Part shown: positions 57,847-64,000 of the stretch, in pieces
Layout: every line of letters starts with the position of its first letter
How positions within the stretch are numbered: the stretch's first letter is position 1
Source of the DNA: BOKV01 sp049289295
GTDB lineage: Bacteria; Pseudomonadota; Alphaproteobacteria; Rhizobiales; Rhizobiaceae
Reading direction: 5' to 3'
Length of the DNA: 64,000 bases
Assembly (NCBI GenBank): GCA_049289295.1
Contig: JBATLL010000062.1
Coordinates: 62,001-126,000 of the forward strand
Position numbers and translations under genes: made by a program
Notes under the pieces: model-generated
Database searches by the model: none
Told to the model about the DNA's origin: nothing
What the model saw: only the letters and a program-made list of their open reading frames with translations

Positions 57847-59292
57847 TCATGCCGGGTTGATTGGATCTATGGGGGTTGCCGGAAATCCAACCGCGGCCTC
57901 CACTGCGCTGGCCGTTGAGAGCAGTCTGGCTTCGCCTCTTGGTTGCCCAATCAGTTGTAATCCGACAGGCATCCCCGAATTGGTGAAGCCGACAGGAACC
58001 ACAATGGCAGGCAAACCGGTGGTTGTCGAAAGGAACGAGAAACGCAACCAATCGACATAGTCTTGCACTGGCTCTCCATCCACGATCAACGGATATTCCT
58101 CCTCGACCAATCCAGGTTCGATTCCTGCAACTGGAATGGCCAACGCATCGTAATTTTTCAGAAACACCCTCATTGCCTGGTACAGTACCGTGCGCTGGCG
58201 GAGTGCATCAAATATCTGTCTGCTTGTCATGACGCTGCCGAAATCCGTGTTCTGCTTCAGCGTCTGCTTGAAATGGCTTTGAACTTCTTCTGGCAGGTAT
58301 GCATTGACCGAACCGTAATGAATGCCTCTCAGCGTTACGTATGTGTCATACAGTCCGGGCAATTCAGGGCAATCATCCTCGACAACGCCGCCCGATCCCG
58401 CAACCTTCTCCATGGCGGAGCGCAGCACAGCGCGGATTTCCCTGTCGACAGGTGCAAACCCGCCCTGATCTTCCGAGAATGCAATGCGTACCTTGCCATC
58501 CGCTCTTTCGACAGCTTTCTGGAAGGGTGTCTGCGGTGCCTCCAGGGTAATCGGCATTTCGGGGATGAATCCAGCCATGTTGTCAAGGAAGAGCGCAATG
58601 TCACGCACATCACGCGCCATGGGCCCGGAGATTCCTTCGGTTGAAAAAGCGGTTGCGGCCGGTCCGCCTCCGCAGCGTCCAGGGGAGGGGCGCAACCCCA
58701 CAATTCCGCAGTAGCCGGCAGGTGTTCTGGCCGAGCCTGCAAGATCCGAGCCCTGAGACAGCCAGACCTCCCCGGTTGCAAGCGATACGGCTGCGCCTCC
58801 CGATGAGCCGCCAGCATTCTTTCGAATGTCCCATGGATTCCTTGTGTATCCATAGACATCATTGAAAGTGTTCCCGCCCGCGCCGAATTCGGGGGTGTTG
58901 GTTTTGCCAACGACCACAGCGCCACGCCGTTCCATCATCTCGACCAGCGGATCGTTCACATCCGGAACGAAGTCCTTGAGCGCAACATTGCCGAATGTGG
59001 TTCGAACACCAGAAACCATGGTCAAGTCTTTGATTGCAATTGGGAGCCCTGCAAGCCAACCCGCCTCACCACCATTGACGCGCTCATCTTCAGCCAGGCG
59101 TTTGATTGCGTTGCGCGCACGATCTTCGCATGTCGCAACGACTGCGTTCACGGCAGGCTCGACTTGGGCAATCCTCTCAAATGCCGCATCAAGCATTTCT
59201 GCAGGACTGACTTCCTTTTTGCGAAGCAGTTCAACCGCATCGCGAGCGGGCAGGGAACAAAGTTCCGGACCAGTGAAAATGGGGTGCTTCAT
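57847..59292 (-). CDS. Amidase-signature hydrolase 1
   Basis: Amidase of 481 aa with the Ser-cisSer-Lys core: catalytic Lys in PIAIKDL, GGSSGGAAVSLATG, and GSDLAGSARTPA for the nucleophile region. Most relatives have GSDTGGSIR there, so this is a slight variant. Substrates may be malonamide-type or aryl amides. ATG at 59292 follows GGAGGA-like bases at a distance; the longer upstream reading lacks family sequence. It ended the operon together with the MCD gene before that was lost. Confidence 0.85.
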   Translation of the reverse strand: MKHPIFTGPELCSLPARDAVELLRKKEVSPAEMLDAAFERIAQVEPAVNAVVATCEDRARNAIKRLAEDERVNGGEAGWLAGLPIAIKDLTMVSGVRTTFGNVALKDFVPDVNDPLVEMMERRGAVVVGKTNTPEFGAGGNTFNDVYGYTRNPWDIRKNAGGSSGGAAVSLATGEVWLSQGSDLAGSARTPAGYCGIVGLRPSPGRCGGGPAATAFSTEGISGPMARDVRDIALFLDNMAGFIPEMPITLEAPQTPFQKAVERADGKVRIAFSEDQGGFAPVDREIRAVLRSAMEKVAGSGGVVEDDCPELPGLYDTYVTLRGIHYGSVNAYLPEEVQSHFKQTLKQNTDFGSVMTSRQIFDALRQRTVLYQAMRVFLKNYDALAIPVAGIEPGLVEEEYPLIVDGEPVQDYVDWLRFSFLSTTTGLPAIVVPVGFTNSGMPVGLQLIGQPRGEARLLSTASAVEAAVGFPATPIDPINPA

Positions 59293-59329
59293 TGTTTGTC
59301 GTCCTTCTTGCGGTGTTTTGTGCCCATCA

Positions 59330-60976
59330 TCAGACCTGGTGAACCAAACGGCCTTCAAACCAGGTTTCGAGTACCCTTGTCTTCGAAATCTGTTTGGCAT
59401 CAGTTTCCAGAAGATTACGGTCGAGTAAGATCATGTCGGCTGATTTTCCAGGCTTGATACTGCCGGTTGTTTTTCCAAGACCCATAGCGATTGCCGGGTT
59501 GAGGGTATTGATCCGGATGACGGTTTCGATGTCCAGTTTCTGCTCGGGCCAGAGAGCGCCGGGAAACTTGCCCTTGGGGTCTTCCCTTGTAAGCATGCCT
59601 TCCATTGCAAACCACGGGTCTGGTTCGCCGATGACCGGCCAGTCCGAACCGCCCGCCATCAACACACCTGCTTCGTGAAAATCCTTCAGCGGCCAGTATT
59701 TTGCAGCCCGTTCCGAAGGCATTACAGCGAAGATGGCATTGATGATCGGGCCGGGAACCCAGATGGCCGGGCACAGGTCCGCCACAACGTCGAGGTCCCG
59801 CATCCTGGGAATGTCCGCCGGATCGATGTACCCTGGATGCGCGATGTGATGCAGTGGCCCGGAACCGTTCAGGTCACGTACGATTTCAATCGCATCGAGA
59901 ACGATCTTGACCGCCGCGTCGCCAGTGCAATGGACCTTTATGCCCATCCCGAGGGCTTCCGCCTTGCGCAGCCAGCGTACCATTTCCGGCACCGGGATGA
60001 AGGGCGCGCACATCACCGGCTTGCCGTCTCCGGCGGGAAGATAGGGTTCGAGCATGGCCGCAGTGCGGGTAGTGGGAACACCGTCCATGAAGAACTTTAC
60101 GAAGTCCGGCCGGACGTGAGCGGAGCGGTACTCCTCGCGCTTCGCAAGGAGATCATCACCCACCAGTTCGGCCCCGGTCAGGGTGGCGAAAGCCGGGAGC
60201 GTCGCAACAGCCCATGCGTTCAGATGTCCTGCATTGTCCAATGTGCGCAATGCTTCAAGTATCGGCAGGCTTGTCGTTGCATCTTGATAGGCAGTGACGC
60301 CATAGCCATTAAGGATTTCGACCGCCCGCTTCACTGACTGCCGGTTTCGCTCTGCAATGTCCGGCAGTGTCTGGCGGATGGCCTGTTCGGCAATGCCGCT
60401 TGCCAGTTCGACAAGAAGCCCGGTTGCCTTGCCGGTCGAGGGGTCGCGATGGATATGGCCGTCCCTGGGATCGGGGGTGCCGGGACCGATCCCGCATAGT
60501 TCGATAGCCCTGGAATTGATCCATCGATTGTGCAGGCTGTCATCCCTGAGCATGACCGGCCTTCCGAGACTGGCGGCGTCCAACGCCTCAAGGGAAGCGA
60601 TGCTGCCGAGCCTTTCGAAAAGTTCGCTGCTCCACGCGCCACCGATGATCCATTCATCAGGACCGAGTGAGGCCGCCTTCTTCCGAACCATTGAAAGGAT
60701 TTCGTCCAACCCGCAAGGCATCGGCAGGACGAGTTCGAACAGGTCGTTCGCGCCGCCAACCATGTGATGGTTGTGCACGTCACCGATGCCGGGCAGCATC
60801 ATGCGCCCGCCGAGATTGATGCGTCTTGTAGTGGGGGAACCCAGCGCCAACATGTCGTTATCGCTGCCAACGGCAAGGATCTTGCCGTTTGCGACAGCCA
60901 TTGCCGATGCAATCGGATTTCCGGTTTCGACAGTGTAGACAAGGCCGTTGTGGAAAATGATGTCTGCCTTGCTCAT
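59330..60976 (-). CDS. YtcJ-like metal-dependent amidohydrolase (amidohydrolase-3 family)
   Basis: A 548-aa hydrolase with an N-terminal and C-terminal beta-sandwich around a TIM barrel. Metal residues: GIGDVHNHHM, a later carboxylate/His set in KVHCTGDAA and HIAHPGYI, and GGSDWPV near the end. The family hydrolyses amides or formyl groups; substrates are poorly known. 14 bases separate it from the upstream amidase gene. Confidence 0.83.
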   Translation of the reverse strand: MSKADIIFHNGLVYTVETGNPIASAMAVANGKILAVGSDNDMLALGSPTTRRINLGGRMMLPGIGDVHNHHMVGGANDLFELVLPMPCGLDEILSMVRKKAASLGPDEWIIGGAWSSELFERLGSIASLEALDAASLGRPVMLRDDSLHNRWINSRAIELCGIGPGTPDPRDGHIHRDPSTGKATGLLVELASGIAEQAIRQTLPDIAERNRQSVKRAVEILNGYGVTAYQDATTSLPILEALRTLDNAGHLNAWAVATLPAFATLTGAELVGDDLLAKREEYRSAHVRPDFVKFFMDGVPTTRTAAMLEPYLPAGDGKPVMCAPFIPVPEMVRWLRKAEALGMGIKVHCTGDAAVKIVLDAIEIVRDLNGSGPLHHIAHPGYIDPADIPRMRDLDVVADLCPAIWVPGPIINAIFAVMPSERAAKYWPLKDFHEAGVLMAGGSDWPVIGEPDPWFAMEGMLTREDPKGKFPGALWPEQKLDIETVIRINTLNPAIAMGLGKTTGSIKPGKSADMILLDRNLLETDAKQISKTRVLETWFEGRLVHQV

Positions 60977-60990
60977 GAGCGATTCACACT

Positions 60991-62451
60991 TCAGTTTGCG
61001 ATGATCGGTGGGGGCGAGTATCCGATGATTTCCCGCTCTACGGCCCTGGCGAAAGCGAGAGCGGTGCGGTCGCGGCCATGCCCGGCTATTGCCTGGTAGC
61101 CGACCGGTAACCCGTTGACGAAACCCGCCGGCCCGACCGCCGAGGGTAGTCCGACCACGCCCGAATACCCTGACCAGAAAAGCTGAAGCATCTCGATCTG
61201 CGGCTTGCCATTGACCGTGATCATGCGCTGATGACGCTTGCCTACCTGATCATGGGGAAATGCCGCGGAAGCGCAGACCGGCGCTATCAGGATGTCGAAA
61301 TCCTGGAAGAATGAATCGAAGACCATGCGCGCCTTCCGCCTTGCATTATCCGTCATTTGCCAATCGCGGTGCGACATCAGCTTTCCTGTAACACGCGGGT
61401 TGAGAATGCGCGTGGCAACGGGATCATTCATGGCTTCAACGGAAGCCCGCTCGGCTTCCACGTCTGCGTCGGAGTAGGCAAAGGCCATCGCCGTACCGAG
61501 CATGGTGAGATAGAGGTCGAAATGGGCCTCGCTGTCGATCGCCGGAGCATGGCCGAGGGAAACCTGCGCGCCGGCTTTTTCCAGGCTGCGGGCAAATTCA
61601 TGGAGCATGTCGAGATACCCGGCATCTACCGGGCTGGCGTCATCGCCCAGTTTGACCGCGACCCTGAAATCGCTGACACGCTGACGATTGTCATGTGGAC
61701 AATCGACAGACCAGGCTGGGCGAGCGAAACGGTCGGCGCCAGCGAGAATCCCGAAGGAAAGGTCGAGGTCGACTGCATGCCTCGCCATGGGGCCGGTAAC
61801 AGCGATATCGATGTCGCAATGCCAGCCTGGCGGCAAATGTCCCTGCATCGGCATGATTCCCCAGGTCGGCTTCAGCCCGAATACCCCGCAATAATGAGCC
61901 GGATTGCGGATGGACGACCCGATATCGCTGCCTGCCTCAAGTGCTGTCATGCCGGTTGCCAATGCTGCGGCTGACCCGCCTGAAGAGCCTCCCGGACCGC
62001 GCGTTAAATCCCAGGGATTGCTGGTCGTTCCATAGATTTCGTTGAAACTCTGCCATTCATACAGATTGAGCGGAACGTTGGTCTTGCCGAATACAATCGC
62101 CCCGGCATTACGATAACGCTCGACCACCTCCGAGTCCTGTCCGGGTAGATTTTCCTTCCACAACGGGTTGCCCCAGGTGCTCGGAGATCCAACAAGATCG
62201 AATGCCTCTTTCACGGTAATGGGAACGCCGTGCAGCGGCCCGCGAAAGCGCCCTTGTACTGCCTCTTCATCCAACTGGCGGGCGAGCTTTCCGGCTTCGT
62301 CCCGGTTCTGCCAGATGACTGCATTGATTTCCGGATTGACCCTGTCAATCTGGGCGAAATGCATCTCGAGCAATTCACTCGGCGAGATCCTCTTTTCGCG
62401 GACCATCGCGGCCATGTCTGTGGCGGATCCAAGGAGCACATCTTCACTCAT
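60991..62451 (-). CDS. Amidase-signature hydrolase 2
   Basis: Amidase of 486 aa: Lys in VPITVKEAFD, GPGGSSGGSAAALATGMTALEAGSDIGSSIRNPA with the cisSer and nucleophile Ser. It is only distantly like the other amidase of the operon, with different surroundings of the active site, so the two act on different amides. It follows the M20 hydrolase gene by 23 bases. Confidence 0.87.
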   Translation of the reverse strand: MSEDVLLGSATDMAAMVREKRISPSELLEMHFAQIDRVNPEINAVIWQNRDEAGKLARQLDEEAVQGRFRGPLHGVPITVKEAFDLVGSPSTWGNPLWKENLPGQDSEVVERYRNAGAIVFGKTNVPLNLYEWQSFNEIYGTTSNPWDLTRGPGGSSGGSAAALATGMTALEAGSDIGSSIRNPAHYCGVFGLKPTWGIMPMQGHLPPGWHCDIDIAVTGPMARHAVDLDLSFGILAGADRFARPAWSVDCPHDNRQRVSDFRVAVKLGDDASPVDAGYLDMLHEFARSLEKAGAQVSLGHAPAIDSEAHFDLYLTMLGTAMAFAYSDADVEAERASVEAMNDPVATRILNPRVTGKLMSHRDWQMTDNARRKARMVFDSFFQDFDILIAPVCASAAFPHDQVGKRHQRMITVNGKPQIEMLQLFWSGYSGVVGLPSAVGPAGFVNGLPVGYQAIAGHGRDRTALAFARAVEREIIGYSPPPIIAN

Positions 62452-62474
62452 GGCAATATCCTGCGCGCGGGACC

Positions 62475-63695
62475 TCAGTCCGCATCCTGACCTTTGACCG
62501 GAAGCGCCCGTTCCGCGAGCCGCTCCCAGAAGGCTATTCCCCAGGCGATCGCTTCATCGTCGAAATCATAAGCGGGATGATGCAGTTCGCGGGAGTTGCC
62601 GTTTCCAACGAACACATAGGCACCGGGAACCTGCTCCAGAATGAAGGCGAAGTCTTCCGAGCCGGTCATGGGCTCCATGTCGCGGACAACGCACTCTTCG
62701 CCCGCAACATCCACCATCGCCTGCAGGGCGATTTCAGTTTCGGCTTGCGTGTTGATGGTGGCGGGGTAGGGCGTTGCCCATGAGGGCCGTTCCGCGGTGA
62801 TGGTGACGCCGTGCGCTGCACCGACACCTGCGCAGACCTTTCTGATTTCGCTCAGCAATTGTCCCGCTATGGCCGGCTTGAACGCACGGAAACTGCATTT
62901 CATGGATACGGTCTGGGGAATGACATTGTAGGCTTTGCCGCCATTGATCGCTGTTACAGAAATGACGGCCGGTTCCATGGGCGGAATGCGCCTTGAAACA
63001 ATGGTCTGCAGACTGCCGATCAATTCGCCCGCTGCCACGATCGGATCCTTGCAGGCCGCAGGCTGCGCAGCATGGCCTCCCACCCCTTCGATCGTTATGT
63101 CCAGCCCGTCGGCGGAAGCCATGACGGGACCACTGCGGGCGGAGAACATGCCGACATCGAGGCTGGGCATGTTGTGAACGCCGAAGGCTGCCTTCACCGG
63201 CCAGCGCTCCAGCATCCCGTCATCGATCATTGCCTTGGCACCGGCGCCGCCCTCCTCGGCAGGCTGGAAGCAGAACACGAGCGTGCCCTCGAAATTCCTG
63301 CGTTCGGCGAGAATGCGCGCGCCGCCCATCAACATGGCGGTGTGGCCGTCATGACCACATGCATGCATCAGGCCACTGGCGGTCGAACTGTACGGGGCTC
63401 CGGTTTCTTCCTCTATGGGCAGGGCATCCATGTCAGCCCGCAACAGCACCCGCTGATCTTTCGCAAGCGCAGGACCGGACTGGCCATGAAGAATGCCCAC
63501 AACACCGGTCTTGCCGATACCCTCATGGACCTCGTCGAAACCTATCTCGCGCAGTTGCGAGGCAACCAGTCCCGCCGTGCGCCTTTCCTCATACATCAAT
63601 TCCGGATTTGCATGCAGGTCGCGCCGGAAAAGCGTCATGTCTGCCGCTACAGCCTGAATCGAGTTTGAAAACAGTCGGCTCTGCGGTGCGCCCAT
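62475..63695 (-). CDS. M20-family amidohydrolase/peptidase
   Basis: Metal-dependent hydrolase of 406 aa of the HipO/AmhX type: LLRADMDALPIEEETG, HACGHDGHTAM, FCFQPAEEGGAGA, GVHN and TGSEDFAFIL supply the metal and catalytic residues; the VGGHAAQP loop belongs to the lid domain. These enzymes cleave N-acyl amino acids and similar amides. First gene of the hydrolase operon, divergent from the Tat protein. Confidence 0.9.
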   Translation of the reverse strand: MGAPQSRLFSNSIQAVAADMTLFRRDLHANPELMYEERRTAGLVASQLREIGFDEVHEGIGKTGVVGILHGQSGPALAKDQRVLLRADMDALPIEEETGAPYSSTASGLMHACGHDGHTAMLMGGARILAERRNFEGTLVFCFQPAEEGGAGAKAMIDDGMLERWPVKAAFGVHNMPSLDVGMFSARSGPVMASADGLDITIEGVGGHAAQPAACKDPIVAAGELIGSLQTIVSRRIPPMEPAVISVTAINGGKAYNVIPQTVSMKCSFRAFKPAIAGQLLSEIRKVCAGVGAAHGVTITAERPSWATPYPATINTQAETEIALQAMVDVAGEECVVRDMEPMTGSEDFAFILEQVPGAYVFVGNGNSRELHHPAYDFDDEAIAWGIAFWERLAERALPVKGQDAD

Positions 63696-63729
63696 TGCAT
63701 GTCCTCCCCTTGTCTGGCGAACAAATTAT

Positions 63730-63744
63730 TGTATACTGTATACA
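63730..63744. promoter_or_regulatory. GntR-type operator palindrome
   Basis: TGTATACTGTATACA: two GTATAC blocks around a single T, in the 231-base gap between the M20 hydrolase (minus) and the Tat-exported protein (plus). Such TGTATACA-type repeats are typical of FadR/FCD GntR regulators. A GntR gene is not in view and may be outside the window. The rest of the gap shows nothing else I can support. Confidence 0.6.
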
Positions 63745-63926
63745 GTGTAAAGGTGAGATGCTCCTCCGATGACACGGAATTCGGAGGCAGGAGGCCTGCG
63801 TCAGACCGGAAATCAGGCGGAGGATTTCCTGGAGGACTGCACTTGCGACTATGCACGGAAACAATCCGGCATTCTAAATACGGAGAGGAACGCCGGGGGG
63901 TTCCCGGTGAAACAGGGAGAGAGAGA

Positions 63927-64000
63927 ATGGTCGAAGAGCTTGCAATAAATCGACGTACCCTGATCAAGGGTATCGCCGGCGTCACCGCTGCCGGCAGCGT
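63927..64000 (+). CDS. Start of a Tat-exported protein, probably an ABC binding protein (cut by the window)
   Basis: Twenty-four codons are visible, with a twin-arginine signal (NRRTLIKG, then a small hydrophobic stretch). AGGGAGAGAGAG sits before the ATG. Position divergent to a hydrolase operon with a shared operator suggests a binding protein for the amide substrates, but that is inference. Confidence 0.7.
   Translation, partial: MVEELAINRRTLIKGIAGVTAAGS

Overview
The window looks like the chromosome of an alphaproteobacterium, most likely of the Hyphomicrobiales (Rhizobiales) group. The GC content is high, genes are packed into long operons with many four-base ATGA overlaps, and the gene stock is dominated by ABC/TRAP importers each tied to a catabolic set. 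The nir cluster has the nirI-nirX arrangement known from Paracoccus and relatives. I cannot name a genus. No rRNA, tRNA, CRISPR array, insertion sequence or phage is visible.

Layout. (1) 1-974: the 3' end of an unidentified gene, its terminator, and a YdcZ-type membrane protein. (2) 1042-6966: a nucleoside/base ABC importer of the BMP type followed by a cytosine-deaminase-like enzyme, behind an 18-bp palindrome that resembles a RutR operator. (3) 6963-18799: a minus-strand operon of DeoR regulator, SDR, TRAP importer, PfkB kinase, LacD/YihT-like aldolase, fucose-isomerase-like protein, Gfo/Idh/MocA protein, aldose 1-epimerase and 2-hydroxyacid dehydrogenase. Read together, these are the parts of a sulfo-EMP (sulfoquinovose) type pathway: glycosidase, mutarotase, isomerase, kinase, aldolase and C3 dehydrogenase. 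(4) 19108-35356: a large regulon with a LacI regulator, a VOC-bicupin protein, an amidohydrolase and an ABC sugar-type importer. It also encodes four NTF2/SnoaL-like proteins (three of them about 340 aa), a HisD-family dehydrogenase resembling sulfopropanediol dehydrogenase, an SDR, a bicupin, a MetE-C-like zinc methyltransferase and an alpha/beta hydrolase. I know of no described pathway with this composition; it is the best candidate for an undescribed system.

(5) 35406-53877: a denitrification island with norCBQD on the minus strand, nirI-nirX on the minus strand, and nirS-E-C-F-DL-G-H-J-N on the plus strand, followed by a CbiX-type chelatase, a small membrane protein and an NnrR/Dnr-type regulator. 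Two identical copies of an 18-bp FNR/NnrR-like box (CCTTAACGAAAGTCAAGG) sit before norC and between nirI and nirS. The island can reduce nitrite to N2O; no nos genes are in view. (6) 53999-55361: a divergent TetR/DUF2306 pair. (7) 55456-57413: a TcmP/DUF5131 (three-Cys-motif) pair that abuts, and probably replaced, all but the first ~115 codons of a malonyl-CoA decarboxylase gene. (8) 57847-64000: a hydrolase operon (two amidases, a YtcJ-like amidohydrolase, an M20 amidohydrolase) divergent from a Tat-exported protein cut by the right edge, with a GntR-type palindrome between them.

A recurring design is a strong hairpin directly after the gene expected to be most abundant (TRAP binding protein, ABC binding protein, nirS), which would let the first product accumulate above the rest of its operon.
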